The notes beneath the pieces were generated by a model that was not told the origin of the DNA, did not search any database, and saw only the letters and a list, made by a program, of their open reading frames with translations. A DNA stretch of 64,000 bases from CAWJNF01 sp963844235 (GTDB taxonomy: Bacteria; Actinomycetota; Thermoleophilia; Gaiellales; Gaiellaceae): NCBI GenBank assembly GCA_963844235.1, contig CAWJNF010000004.1, forward strand, positions 930,001 through 994,000. The letters run 5' to 3'. The translations under genes were made by a program, and so were the position numbers. How positions within the stretch are numbered: the stretch's first letter is position 1; every line of letters begins with the position of its first letter. Shown here piece after piece: positions 16,299 to 24,918 of the stretch.

Positions 16299-17109
16299 CT
16301 AGCGGCGACGGGTGGAGCCTGCAGCGAGCGTGCCGCTCAGCGCGACTCCGACGACGATCATGCGCGGGATCGTCTCGGTGAAGCGGCGCAGGACGGACCT
16401 CGTCTCGGGATCTCGCGTTGCCTCGACCGGGTGGGGAAGCGCGACCGCTAGCCCGGTGGCCTGGCGGGCGACCGCGTTCGCCGTGCGGGCCAGGGCGCGG
16501 CCTTCGACCGAGGGCCGAAGCGCTGTCCAGGCGAGAGCGAGCAGGACCGGGTACTGAGCGAGATGGCGAAAGAGACCGGGGATCAGCGTGGTCTCGCCAC
16601 GTGCCGGCGACTGCGCCCGTCATCTCCTCGAGCAGCGTCAGGGTCGGCGCGTCGAGGCTGCCGAGGTCCGCCATGGGCAGGATCTCCCAGCCGGCCTCGC
16701 CCTCCCGTCTCGCGGGACGGGGCGACCCGCTCCCGGACACACCGTGGCGTAAGGCCAGCAGCGCGATCAGGTTCCTCGGGTTGGCGTGGTTGTAGGCAGC
16801 GAGTGTGGCCGCGACCGCGTCGAGCCCCCGCCGATCGAGGCCGACGGCCTCGAGTGTCGGCGCCGACAGGGCCGGGACGTCCAGCGACGCCGCGGTCAGC
16901 AACGTCTCCGCGCCGCTGTCGATCGCCGCGTCAGCGAGGTTCGGCCGGAGCTGGTTCCAGGCCGCCTCGAGCCGTTTCGGCTCGACCGCGAGGTGGCGGT
17001 ACACGAGGTTCACGATCGGGAGGCCGACAACCTGGCGGATGTCCCCGTACAGCTCTGCGACGAGGCCTTCTGCCTCCCGCTCGGGAACCTCGGGGAGATA
17101 TGTCCGCAC
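16299..17109 (-). pseudogene. DehI-like haloacid dehalogenase family gene with a frameshift
   Basis: The N-terminal part reads TYLPEVPEREAEGLVAELYG and LPIVNLVYRHLAVEPKRLE; the C-terminal part in another frame reads LIPGLFRHLAQYPVLLALAW. Together they give the two-repeat layout of DehI, an enzyme removing halide from 2-haloacids. The switch is at about 16595-16600 (minus-strand TGGCGAG), where dropping one base restores GTWETTLIPGLF. GTG 17109 follows the holin-like stop by 2 nt. The reading is otherwise free of stops over about 270 codons, so decay is very recent or this is an assembly indel. Catalysis as a dehalogenase is not assured for this subgroup. Confidence 0.7.
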
Positions 17110-17111
17110 CG

Positions 17112-17543
17112 TCAGCGGCGAACGACGATGTGGATCGTTCTGCGCCGCTCGGGTCGCAGGAGCACCGCGAGCAGCCAGTTGACGAGCCAGACGACGACCG
17201 CTGCCCCGACCGCGGTCCAGAAACCGGAGACCTCGAACGGCCCCACGATCAGGTCGGTGAGCCACAACATGAACGCGTTGACGAACAGGAGCGCGATACC
17301 GAGGGTCAGGATCAAGGCCGGCAGCGCGAGGAAGATCACGATCGGGCGGACGATGGCGTTCACGAGCCCGAAGACGAGCCCGGCGAGCACGAGGATCCAG
17401 AAGTTGCCGTCGTAGTCGACCCCGGTGAAGATCGCCGCCGCGACGAAGAGCGCGACGATGTTCGAGAGCCAGCTCCAGACGAGCTCGCTCAGGAAGCGAT
17501 GGCGTACCGGCGGGGCGGCGGGCTGGCGCTCGGCCGGCTCCAT
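17112..17543 (-). CDS. Phage holin family (4-TM) membrane protein
   Basis: A 143-residue protein with four hydrophobic segments (SWLSNIVALFVAAAIFTGV; FWILVLAGLVFGLVNAIVRP; ALPALILTLGIALLFVNAFM; GFWTAVGAAVVVWLVNWLLA). The pattern and the NAIVRPIVIF motif fit the mycobacterial 4-TM holin-like family, chromosomal membrane proteins of unknown role and not evidence of a prophage. It is the first gene of the leuCD operon. Confidence 0.8.
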   Translation of the reverse strand: MEPAERQPAAPPVRHRFLSELVWSWLSNIVALFVAAAIFTGVDYDGNFWILVLAGLVFGLVNAIVRPIVIFLALPALILTLGIALLFVNAFMLWLTDLIVGPFEVSGFWTAVGAAVVVWLVNWLLAVLLRPERRRTIHIVVRR

Positions 17544-17579
17544 CCGCCGAGAGTACCAGCACGACGTTAGGGTTCCCGC

Positions 17580-18320
17580 GTGCCAGCGGTGATCGTGACA
17601 GGAGCGGCCGGCGGGCTCGGGAGCGCGACCGTCGAAGCCCTTGCCACGCGTGGCGCGGACGTCCTGGCTGTCGACCTAGACGCCGAGGGACTGGGCCGGC
17701 TGGCCGGCGACAACGTCGTGCCTCATCCGGCGGACGTCACCGATGCGGCCTCCGTCGAGGGCTTCGTAAGGGCCGCGGTCGAGCGGTTCGGACGTCTCGA
17801 CGCGGTCTTCAACAACGCGGCGATCGAAGGCCGCATCGCGCCGATCACGGAGTATCCGGACGAGGAGTTCGAGCGGGTAATGCGCGTGAACGTGCGCAGC
17901 GTCTGGCTCGGCATGAAGCACGCGTTGCCCGTGCTCGTCGAGGCGGGTGGCGGGTCGATCGTCAACACCGCGTCGACCGGCGGCCTGATGGGATGGCCCG
18001 AGATCTCGCCGTACGTCGGCTCGAAACATGCGGTGGTCGGCCTGACTCGCGCCGTTGCGCTCGAGACGGTGGGCCGCGGCATCCGCGTCAACTGCCTCTG
18101 CCCGGGACCGATGGACACGAGGATGATCTGGTCGATCGGCGAGGCGATAGCGCCGGGCGACCGGGACGAGCAGCAGCGCATGCTCGAGGCGACGATCCCG
18201 CTCGGGCGGCTCGGCCGTCCCGAGGAGGTGGCCTCGCTCGCGACCTTTCTCCTGCTCGACTGCCCCGAGTACCTGACCGGCGCCGTGCTACCCGTCGACG
18301 GCGCCCAGACGACAGGCTGA
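17580..18320 (+). CDS. SDR family NAD(P)-dependent oxidoreductase
   Basis: A 246-residue classical short-chain dehydrogenase. TGAAGGLGSATVEAL (about 7-21) binds NAD(P), NNAAIEG is the NNAG-type motif, and the Ser-Tyr-Lys set is in NTASTGG and YVGSKHA (about 143-149). CPGPMDTRM follows. The GTG start is 6 nt after TAGGGT (leaderless). A RBS-bearing hydrolase gene follows after 16 bp, so the two probably form one catabolic unit on an unknown alcohol or ketone. Confidence 0.9.
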   Translation: MPAVIVTGAAGGLGSATVEALATRGADVLAVDLDAEGLGRLAGDNVVPHPADVTDAASVEGFVRAAVERFGRLDAVFNNAAIEGRIAPITEYPDEEFERVMRVNVRSVWLGMKHALPVLVEAGGGSIVNTASTGGLMGWPEISPYVGSKHAVVGLTRAVALETVGRGIRVNCLCPGPMDTRMIWSIGEAIAPGDRDEQQRMLEATIPLGRLGRPEEVASLATFLLLDCPEYLTGAVLPVDGAQTTG

Positions 18321-18336
18321 GCGCCGAGGAGGACAG

Positions 18337-19164
18337 ATGCCGTACACGAAGGTGGACGAGCTCGAGATCTACTACGAGTTCACCGGCCCGGAGGAGGGGC
18401 CGCTCATCCTCCAGTTCGGCGGCTCCCTGTTCGGCCGGCAGAACTTCGCGCTCGTCAACGACGGCTTCCGGCGCGACTTCCGCCTGCTCTCCTACGACGC
18501 GAGCGGCTACGGGCGCTCGGACTGCCCGATCGAGGACTACTCGGTCGAGGGCTGGGCGGACGAGGGCGCCGGGCTGCTCGACGCGCTCGGCATCGAGAAG
18601 GCGCTCGTCCACGGCACGTCGATGGGCGGCATGGTGGCCGTCGCGTTCACCGCGAAGTACCCGGAGAAGACCATCGCCGCCTGCGCGGACTGCGCCATGG
18701 CTCGCTGCGACGTCTACCGGCGAACGATGTTCCGCAACTGGCGCGTGCTCGCGGAGACCCTGCCGCTCGACGAGCTTTCGGACCTGGTGACGATCCAGGC
18801 TGTCTCGGCAGACTTCATCGAGGCGAATCCGGACATCTTCGAGAACGTCCGCTCGGTGATCCGCAAGAACTCGCCGTACACCGTCCGCCACGCCTGCCTC
18901 GCGATGGAGCAGATGGATCTCGAGCCGCTGGTCTCGAAGATCCGGCGACCGATCCTGTTCACGAACGGGACCCGCGACGTCATGACGCCGCCGCGGCTCG
19001 CCCAGTCCGGCTTCAGTGCCCAGGACATCGTGGACGCAGTTCCGGAGTGGGGCCGCCTGCACGAGTTCCCGACGATCGGTCACGCCGATCTCCTCGAAGC
19101 TCCCGACGAGGCCGTCGAGATCGTGGGCGGTTTCTTCCGGGACGTGCTGGCCTCGGGCCGCTAG
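18337..19164 (+). CDS. Alpha/beta hydrolase
   Basis: A 275-residue alpha/beta-hydrolase fold protein. The nucleophile elbow is HGTSMGGMVAV (Ser about 90), the acid probably Asp in NGTRDVMTP, and the base His in TIGHADL (about 248). SYDASGYGRSD is a lid-side loop. GAGGAGGACAG precedes the ATG, one of the clearer ribosome sites here. It would hydrolyse an ester or C-C bond. Its stop shares the CTAG tetranucleotide with the convergent GAF gene. Confidence 0.85.
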   Translation: MPYTKVDELEIYYEFTGPEEGPLILQFGGSLFGRQNFALVNDGFRRDFRLLSYDASGYGRSDCPIEDYSVEGWADEGAGLLDALGIEKALVHGTSMGGMVAVAFTAKYPEKTIAACADCAMARCDVYRRTMFRNWRVLAETLPLDELSDLVTIQAVSADFIEANPDIFENVRSVIRKNSPYTVRHACLAMEQMDLEPLVSKIRRPILFTNGTRDVMTPPRLAQSGFSAQDIVDAVPEWGRLHEFPTIGHADLLEAPDEAVEIVGGFFRDVLASGR

Positions 19165-19616
19165 CCGGCGCCGTTCAGCAGGGCGTGGACGCGCCCGACG
19201 GCGTCCTCGAGCGCCGTGATGTCGCTCGCGCTCCAGCGGCGGACAGCCGGCGCGTAATGCACCGAGACGATGCCGGCGAGGCGGCCGTCGCGGACGACCG
19301 GCGCGAGCATCTGCGCCTTGACGCCGTAGAGCTGGATGAGCTCGGGCGGGGCAGGAAACTCGCCTTGCCCGCAGTCGTCCTGGATCAGGAGCCTCTGCTC
19401 GCGCTCGAGGTACTGGAACGTCTTCGCGGCGCGCAGATCGATCTCGGTCGCCTCGCGGATCGACCGGATCCCGGAAGCGAGCGCCTCGCCGGCGACCGGA
19501 AAGACCTGCCCCGGCGTGTCAAGGCGAAGCGTGACGCGGCTCGCGGCTGTCGCATCCCGCAAGTCCTCGAGCGCCCGCTCGAGATGATCGACATCGATGC
19601 TCACGCCGTCAGCCAT
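19161..19616 (-). CDS. GAF domain protein
   Basis: A 151-residue stand-alone GAF domain. RVTLRLDTPGQVFPVAGEAL, YLEREQRLLIQDDC and VVRDGRLAGIVSVHYAPAVR show the GAF strands, and a C-terminal helix follows. It probably senses a small ligand or redox state; no output domain is attached. ATG 19616 was chosen because the longer frame upstream is arginine-rich and unlike protein. Its TAG stop and the TAG stop of the convergent hydrolase lie on the same CTAG. Confidence 0.7.
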   Translation of the reverse strand: MADGVSIDVDHLERALEDLRDATAASRVTLRLDTPGQVFPVAGEALASGIRSIREATEIDLRAAKTFQYLEREQRLLIQDDCGQGEFPAPPELIQLYGVKAQMLAPVVRDGRLAGIVSVHYAPAVRRWSASDITALEDAVGRVHALLNGAG

Positions 19617-19774
19617 CCCCTGTTCGCTCGCCAGGCCCGGCCGATCGTCGCTCTCCACGACCGGCGGCGAGGACAGGAGGATATGCGACGTGGGACCGCG
19701 GAGCGAGCGACGACCTCCTGGCCGCGTGGCCCGACGACGGGTTGCGCGCCGGCGGCGGGTAGAGTCCGGCGGCC

Positions 19775-20578
19775 ATGCTCGCCGTCGTCGGCCACACGAC
19801 GCGGGATCTCGTCGACACGCTCCCTCCTCGGCCGGGCGGCGCGCCGCTCTATGCCGCCCGCGCGCTGCGGGCACTCGGCGAGCCCGGGTTGATCGTGACG
19901 CGCTGCGCCGCGCAGGACGAGGCACTGCTCGGGCCCCTGCGGGCAACCGGGGTTCGAGTCGCGTGGCGGCCGGAGACGGCCTCGCCGACCTTCCGCCTCC
20001 GCTACCAGGACAACGTCCGCGACGTGACGATCGAGGCGCTCGGCGAGCCCTGGCTTCCGGAGGACGCCGACGGTTGGCTCGGCGAGGCCCTCGCGGGAGC
20101 CGACTGGGTGCACGCCGCCGCGCTCTGGCGGGGCGACTTCCCGGCCGAGACTCTGGCGCGCCTGGCCCGCGGCCGGCGGCTGTCGCTCGACGGGCACGGC
20201 CTCGTGCGACCGGGTGTCCTGGGACCCGTCGTCCACGACAGTGCGTTCGACCCGGCGCTGCTCGAGAGCGCCTCGGTGCTCCACCTGTCGGAGGAGGAAG
20301 CGCGCGCGCTCGGCCTCGAGCTCGAGGAGTCGGCCATCGGCGCGCTGGGCGTTCCCGAGGTCGTCGTGACGCTCGGGGAGCGTGGGTCGGTCGTGTACGC
20401 GGACGGGACGCTGGAGGAGGTACCGGCCATGCCGGTCGCCGGTGCCGACCCGACCGGCGCCGGCGACGCCTTCATGGCCGGATACCTCGCCCGCCGCCGT
20501 GTCGCAGATCCGCCAGCCGCTGCCGCCCGGCGTGCGACGGCGCTCGTCGCGGCGCTGCTCGCGGGTAGCGCGGCGTGA
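19775..20578 (+). CDS. PfkB-family carbohydrate kinase
   Basis: A 267-residue ribokinase-like enzyme. PGGAPLYAARALRAL (about 27-41) is the substrate-side N-terminal motif and GADPTGAGDAFMAGYLA (about 225-241) the ATP/catalytic Asp signature. It phosphorylates a sugar or nucleoside with ATP in the cytosol. The ATG start lies 9 nt after TAGAGT. The end overlaps the next gene (GTGA). Confidence 0.88.
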   Translation: MLAVVGHTTRDLVDTLPPRPGGAPLYAARALRALGEPGLIVTRCAAQDEALLGPLRATGVRVAWRPETASPTFRLRYQDNVRDVTIEALGEPWLPEDADGWLGEALAGADWVHAAALWRGDFPAETLARLARGRRLSLDGHGLVRPGVLGPVVHDSAFDPALLESASVLHLSEEEARALGLELEESAIGALGVPEVVVTLGERGSVVYADGTLEEVPAMPVAGADPTGAGDAFMAGYLARRRVADPPAAAARRATALVAALLAGSAA

Positions 20579-20994
20579 AGATCGCGCTCGTCGAGGCCGG
20601 GGGCTCCGTGTGGGTCGTCGAGCTGGGCGCCACGGCCGAGGACGATGCCGTGATCCACGAGCGGCCGGGCGAGACGCTCCCGCCCAGACCGCGACCGGTG
20701 GAGCTCCTCCCCGCGTTCGTCTCCGAGAGTCTCGTCGACATCGACGCGCTCGGCCCGACGGTCGTCGTCGCGGTCGACCGCCGTCCGCCGCTGCTCGTCT
20801 CTGCCGATGCCGGGCTCACCTGGTCGGAGCGCGGAGGCGGCCTTCCACGTGGACGAGCCGTCGCGCTCGGCGAGACACCCGACGACGTCCTCTACGCGGC
20901 GCGCAACCGCCTGTACGTCTCGAGCGACGGCGCCGTCTTCTGGCGAGCCGTCGGGGTCGAGCTCCCCGAGATCGAGTCCATCGCCTGGGCATGA
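20575..20994 (+). CDS. Hypothetical protein, single beta-propeller-like segment
   Basis: A 139-residue protein translationally coupled to the PfkB kinase. Two BNR-like bits (LLVSADAGLTWSERGGGLP and LYVSSDGAVFWRAVG) resemble sialidase/WD-type blade repeats (S-x-D-x-G-x-x-W). A protein this small could only be part of an oligomeric propeller. No signal peptide or enzyme motif is seen. Confidence 0.55.
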   Translation: MKIALVEAGGSVWVVELGATAEDDAVIHERPGETLPPRPRPVELLPAFVSESLVDIDALGPTVVVAVDRRPPLLVSADAGLTWSERGGGLPRGRAVALGETPDDVLYAARNRLYVSSDGAVFWRAVGVELPEIESIAWA

Positions 20995-21004
20995 CGCCCG
21001 TGTG

Positions 21005-21036
21005 GACGGACCGGCACGAAGCCGGCACGGTCCGTC
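21005..21036. terminator. Hairpin between convergent genes
   Basis: GACGGACCG (21005-21013) pairs with CGGTCCGTC (21028-21036), with an inner CCGGC/GCCGG pair. It lies 10 nt after the + strand gene and 85 nt from the end of the PhzF gene on the other strand. No T-run follows. Confidence 0.5.
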
Positions 21037-21120
21037 ACAGACAGGTAGGCCGGATGGCGCTACGCTGATCGCGGGTGGAGGCACGGGGTGGCCCCTCGCC
21101 CCGGCCGTTGCGGACAGCTC

Positions 21121-21981
21121 CTAGAGCCGGTACTCGCCACGCGCCACGATGACGGCCGAGCCGCCCACCTCGACGCGCTCGATCTGCTCGGCAGTTCCCT
21201 CCGCGCGGGCGTGCAAGGTGCTCGGGCGGCCGATCTCGGCGCCCTGGCTGATGACGACTTCCTCCCCGAACGGGACGAGGCCGTGGCGGCACAGATGACA
21301 TGCGAGAGGCCCGGCGGCCGAGCCCGTAGCCGGGTCCTCCGGGACCCCGTCGGCGGGCGCGAACATGCGCGTCTTCCAGACGAGGCCGGCGCCGGCGAAA
21401 GCGTTGAAGCCGACTACCGGATCGATGTCGCGGGCCAGTCGCTCGAGCGCCTTCAGATCGGGCTCCAATCGTGACACCTCGTCCGCGCTCGCGAGCGCGA
21501 CGTAGACAAAGGGCACGCCGTTGTCGTAGAGCTCCACCGGCAAGAGCGACCTCTCGGCGCCGAGCGCGCCCAGCACCTCCTCCGCGCGGACGTAGGGCAC
21601 GACGGCCGGCACAGGCTGGCTCATCCAGCCGAACACGAGCCGGTCCTCTTCCCGCTCGAGCATGACAGGCACGATCCCGCGTCCTGTCTCGAGCCGGATC
21701 TCCATGAGCTGCATCGGGCCCGCGAGCACGAACGCCGTGCCCAGCACAGGGTGGCCTGCGAACGGCAACTCGCTCGTCGGCGTGAAGATACGGATTCGCA
21801 CGTGCCCGCCCGCCTCGGCCGGGTAGCAGTAGACCGTCTCGGAGTAGTTGACCTCCCTGGCGAGCGGCTGGAGCAGCAGCTCGGGTATCTCGCGTGCGTC
21901 GGTGAAGACACACAGCTGGTTTCCCTCGAGCGGACGGCTCGTGAACACGTCACAGAGGACGTATCGGAAGCTCTTGGCCAC
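21121..21981 (-). CDS. PhzF family isomerase/epimerase-like protein
   Basis: A 286-residue protein with two DapF-like lobes. It starts FRYVLCDVFTSRPLEGNQLC (family signature with the EGNQ catalytic Glu) and has PTSELPFAGHPVLGTAF (about 68-84) and DPATGSAAGPLACHL (about 217-231). PhzF itself isomerises a phenazine precursor; most genomic homologues have unknown substrates and no phenazine genes are near. The GTG start follows TAGAGT by 7 nt, and a palindromic repeat sits just upstream. Confidence 0.88.
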   Translation of the reverse strand: MAKSFRYVLCDVFTSRPLEGNQLCVFTDAREIPELLLQPLAREVNYSETVYCYPAEAGGHVRIRIFTPTSELPFAGHPVLGTAFVLAGPMQLMEIRLETGRGIVPVMLEREEDRLVFGWMSQPVPAVVPYVRAEEVLGALGAERSLLPVELYDNGVPFVYVALASADEVSRLEPDLKALERLARDIDPVVGFNAFAGAGLVWKTRMFAPADGVPEDPATGSAAGPLACHLCRHGLVPFGEEVVISQGAEIGRPSTLHARAEGTAEQIERVEVGGSAVIVARGEYRL

Positions 21982-21996
21982 GGCTCCGACTCTAAC

Positions 21997-22021
21997 GGGC
22001 CGGATGGAATCCGGCCCCTAC
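21997..22021. repeat. Palindromic repeat, GGGCCGGAT-loop-ATCCGGCCC type
   Basis: GGGCCGGAT, loop GGA, ATCCGGCCC, then CTAC. It is one of eight related short palindromes in this window that end in CCCCTAC(A). It lies between the PhzF start and the PlsC gene end, in a gap (21982-22107) with no ORF. Confidence 0.75.
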
Positions 22022-22107
22022 GGTCCCCCCATCCGCGACCCACCACGACCCACAGACGCCAGCAGCAAGGGATGGGGAGAGTTGGCCCCGCCCGCCAGCC
22101 CTCGGGC

Positions 22108-22890
22108 CTACGCCAGGCCGCTCACCCGGCGGCGCGTCCTCGCCGGAAGGAAGTCGCGGCCGCGTGGCCACTGCCGTCTCGCCGTTCCGTCCGGCAGCGT
22201 CTCGGGGAAGCCGGCGGCGACGGCCTCGGCCGCTTGCCGCCACAGGCGGACGATCTCGATTTCCAGAAGTTCGGCGGCCGCCTTGTAGCCGGCCCCGTTG
22301 GCGGGGAGATGGTCGAGCGACATCGGCTCGCCGTAGACGAGCGCGCAAGCGCGGCGGTTCGTCATGGACCAGCCGAACGACTCGACGCCACAAGGGATCA
22401 CGGGGACACGCTCCTTCATCGCGATCGTCAGCGCACCCGCATGGACCGGCCCGGGGTAGCCGAGCCGCTGTCGCGTCCCCTCGACGAAGACGGCCACCAC
22501 GTGGCCCTCGCGCACGAGCTCGCGCGCCTTGCGAAGGCTGTCGCGGTCACCCTCGCCACGCCGCACCGGAAACGCGCCCGTCCACGTCAACGCTTCGCCG
22601 ACGACGGGGATGTCGAGCAGCTCCGCCTTCATCATGTACCAGAGCGCCCTCCGAGAGTACGTGCCGACGAGGGGCGGGTCGATGCCCGACAGATGATTCG
22701 AAGCGAGCACCGCGCCGCCGGTAGCAGGAATCCGCTCGGTGCCGTAGGCCCAGGATCCGGGCGCAAGCCAGGCCGTGATCGGCTTGACGTTGTAGCGCAT
22801 GAACACCCAGCCCTTCTCGACGTCCGCACCCCAGATCCATGGAACGCCGAGCGTGGTCAGCAGCGGCAGCGATGACTTCTCTTCCGGCAT
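22108..22890 (-). CDS. 1-acyl-sn-glycerol-3-phosphate acyltransferase (PlsC-like)
   Basis: A 260-residue membrane-associated acyltransferase. ASNHLSGIDPPLVG (about 63-76) is the NHX4D catalytic motif, and VAVFVEGTRQRLGYPG (about 131-146) is the second substrate motif with EGTR. PVIPCGVESF matches motif IV. It makes phosphatidic acid from lysophosphatidic acid, or acylates a related lipid. ATG start, divergent from the IF-1 gene. Confidence 0.88.
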   Translation of the reverse strand: MPEEKSSLPLLTTLGVPWIWGADVEKGWVFMRYNVKPITAWLAPGSWAYGTERIPATGGAVLASNHLSGIDPPLVGTYSRRALWYMMKAELLDIPVVGEALTWTGAFPVRRGEGDRDSLRKARELVREGHVVAVFVEGTRQRLGYPGPVHAGALTIAMKERVPVIPCGVESFGWSMTNRRACALVYGEPMSLDHLPANGAGYKAAAELLEIEIVRLWRQAAEAVAAGFPETLPDGTARRQWPRGRDFLPARTRRRVSGLA

Positions 22891-23036
22891 TGCAGCGGCT
22901 AGCCAACCTCGGAAGCGCCGCCGGAGGCGGCGCCGGATGCTGGCCAGGCCGCGCGTAGGCTACAGTGACACAGGAAATCGCGAGCGAGTACCGGTGGCAT
23001 GCGTTGCCTCCTACCCGTTCGAAGAGGAGGCGCGTA

Positions 23037-23258
23037 ATCGCTGTCAAGGACGACAAGGTCGAGGTCGAGGGCGAGATCGTCGAGGCGCTCCGCAACAGCA
23101 TGTTTCGGATCGCGCTCGACAACGGCCACGAGACGATCGGATACGCCTCGGGCAAGATGCGGCGCTACCGCATCAGGATGTTCCCGGGCGACCGCGTCCG
23201 GATCGAGCTCTCGCCGTACGACCTGACCAGAGGCCGGATCGTCTTCCGCTACAAGTAG
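23037..23258 (+). CDS. infA: Translation initiation factor IF-1, apparent ATC start
   Basis: OB-fold IF-1 of canonical length (73 residues from ATC). DKVEVEGEIVEALRNSMFRI, ETIGYASGKMRRYRIRMFPG and VRIELSPYDLTRGRIVFRYK are unmistakable. No ATG, GTG or TTG exists at the expected place. A perfect AGGAGG (23025-23030) is 6 nt before ATC 23037, and translation from there gives AVKDDKVEVEG, lining up with the family N-terminus. The in-frame GTG at 22965 lies only 3 nt after a TAGGCT box, i.e. before the likely transcript start; TTG 23004 has no RBS. The gene stands alone, outside a ribosomal-protein operon, so a second infA may exist elsewhere. Confidence 0.85.
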   Translation: MAVKDDKVEVEGEIVEALRNSMFRIALDNGHETIGYASGKMRRYRIRMFPGDRVRIELSPYDLTRGRIVFRYK

Positions 23259-23329
23259 CGGGAGGTCGTTTGCACATCCGCGCTCGAGCGGGGCGGCCCG
23301 ATCGACGCGCTGACTATTCTGCGTGACCG

Positions 23330-24175
23330 TTGGCGGCGATCGAGGTCATCGACCTCCGGAAGGAATACGGCCGGCGGGAAGTGCTCCACGGCCTCGACTT
23401 CCGGGTCGAGGCAGGTGAGGTGTTTGCCCTCCTCGGCCCGAACGGCGCCGGGAAGACGACGACGGTCGAGATCCTCGAGGGCTACCGGGCCCGCAACGGC
23501 GGCGAGGCGCGCGTCCTCGGCGTCGATCCCGAGGCCGGCGGCGCCGCGTTTCGGGCGCGCATCGGAATCGTGCTCCAGTCCTCCGCCGTGTACCCGACGC
23601 TCACGGTGCGCGAGACGCTCGACCTCTTCGCCGGCTACCACCCTCGCCCGCGGGACGTCCGCGAGGTAATCGAGGTCGTCGGCCTCGAGGAGAGCGCCGG
23701 AGCGCGCGTGCGGACACTCTCGGGCGGGCAGCTGCGTCGTCTCGACCTCGGGCTCGCCCTCGTGGGCGACCCGGAGCTCGTCTTCCTCGACGAGCCCACG
23801 ACCGGCTTCGACCCGGAGGCTCGCCGACGGGCCTGGGACACGATCCGCGGTCTTCGCGAGCTCGGCAAGACGGTGCTCCTCACCACGCACTACCTCGAGG
23901 AGGCCCACCGTCTCGCCGACCGGGTCGCGATCCTCCGCGACGGGCGCATCGTCGCGACGGGGTCGCCGCACGATCTCCTCGCCGCCAACGGCTCGGTCGA
24001 GATCCGCTTCCGCAAGCGCGGCCAGCAGGTCGTGCTCCACACGGACGAGCCAACCCGCCTTCTGCACGAGGTGACCTCGCAGGCCCTCGACGAGGGCGTC
24101 GAGCTCGAGGCCCTCGAGGTGCGGCGTCAGTCGCTCGAGGACGTCTATCTCGACCTCGTACGAGAGGAGGAGTGA
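23330..24175 (+). CDS. ABC transporter ATP-binding protein
   Basis: A 281-residue drug/lipid-exporter-type ATPase (CcmA/DrrA-like). Walker A is LLGPNGAGKTTT (about 36-47), the Q-loop SSAVYPT, the signature LSGGQLRRLDLGLAL (about 128-142), Walker B ELVFLDEPTTGFD and the switch His TTHYLEEA. A DrrA-like C-terminal tail follows. It starts at TTG, 9 nt after TATTCT. Its stop overlaps the permease start (GTGA), so the two subunits form one exporter. Confidence 0.9.
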   Translation: MAAIEVIDLRKEYGRREVLHGLDFRVEAGEVFALLGPNGAGKTTTVEILEGYRARNGGEARVLGVDPEAGGAAFRARIGIVLQSSAVYPTLTVRETLDLFAGYHPRPRDVREVIEVVGLEESAGARVRTLSGGQLRRLDLGLALVGDPELVFLDEPTTGFDPEARRRAWDTIRGLRELGKTVLLTTHYLEEAHRLADRVAILRDGRIVATGSPHDLLAANGSVEIRFRKRGQQVVLHTDEPTRLLHEVTSQALDEGVELEALEVRRQSLEDVYLDLVREEE

Positions 24176-24918
24176 CGAAGCTCTTTCTCCACGAGCTCCG
24201 CAACCAGCAGCGCCTCTTCTGGCGAAGCCGAGAATCCGCGTTCTTCACGTTCCTGCTGCCGATCCTGCTGCTCGTCCTGCTCGGGTCGGTCTACGGCGAC
24301 GACGAGATCGACGGGGTTCCTGCCGCCCCCTACCTCGTCGCCGGGCTGATCGGGTACGGAGTCGTGGCGGCCGCGTTCGCCGGGCTGGCGATCAATACGG
24401 TCATCCGCCGCGAGTCGGGCGTGCTCAAGCGCGTTCGCGGCACCCCGCTCCCGCCCGCCGCCTTCCTCGCCGCGGTGATCGCCTCGGAGCTCGTCGTCAT
24501 CGCCCTGCAGGTCACCGCCCAGATCCTCATCGGACGCTACCTCCTCGACGCCGGATTCCCGCAAGCTCCAGCATCGCTCGCGTTGGCCCTGCTGCTCGGC
24601 GCCGCGACCTTCGCGGCCCTCGGGCTCGCGGTCACCGGCGCCGTCCGCAGCGGCGAGGGCTCATCCGCGATCGTGAACGCGATCTACCTGCCGATGGTGT
24701 TCATCTGCGGCGTGTTCTTCTCGACGGATGCCCTCCCGGGCTTCATCGAGGCGATCGCCAACGTGCTGCCGCTCACCTACCTGCTCGAGCTCATCCGCGA
24801 CCTGTTCATCGAGGGCAGCGGCTGGTCGGCGACGGCAGCTGCGGTCGTGGCGGTGTGGGGTGTCGCGGGAGCCGTGCTCGCGCTTCGCACCTTCCGCTGG
24901 GAGCCACGCGAGCGATGA
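24172..24918 (+). CDS. ABC-2 type transporter permease
   Basis: A 248-residue integral membrane protein with six hydrophobic segments, including AFFTFLLPILLLVLLG (about 22-37), ATFAALGLAVTGAVRSGEG and IYLPMVFICGVFFS. The C-terminal TYLLELIRDLFIEG is typical of ABC-2 permeases of the DrrB/NodJ group. It pairs with the ATPase encoded just upstream. Substrate unknown. The Nudix gene follows with a 4-bp overlap. Confidence 0.88.
   Translation: MTKLFLHELRNQQRLFWRSRESAFFTFLLPILLLVLLGSVYGDDEIDGVPAAPYLVAGLIGYGVVAAAFAGLAINTVIRRESGVLKRVRGTPLPPAAFLAAVIASELVVIALQVTAQILIGRYLLDAGFPQAPASLALALLLGAATFAALGLAVTGAVRSGEGSSAIVNAIYLPMVFICGVFFSTDALPGFIEAIANVLPLTYLLELIRDLFIEGSGWSATAAAVVAVWGVAGAVLALRTFRWEPRER

Noticed and set aside
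17112..17543. Holin-like gene as a sign of a prophage
   Set aside because: The 4-TM family is widespread on actinobacterial chromosomes; it sits in a leuCD operon and no phage genes are present.
21121..21981. PhzF as evidence of phenazine biosynthesis
   Set aside because: No other phz genes; PhzF-fold proteins are common with unrelated roles.
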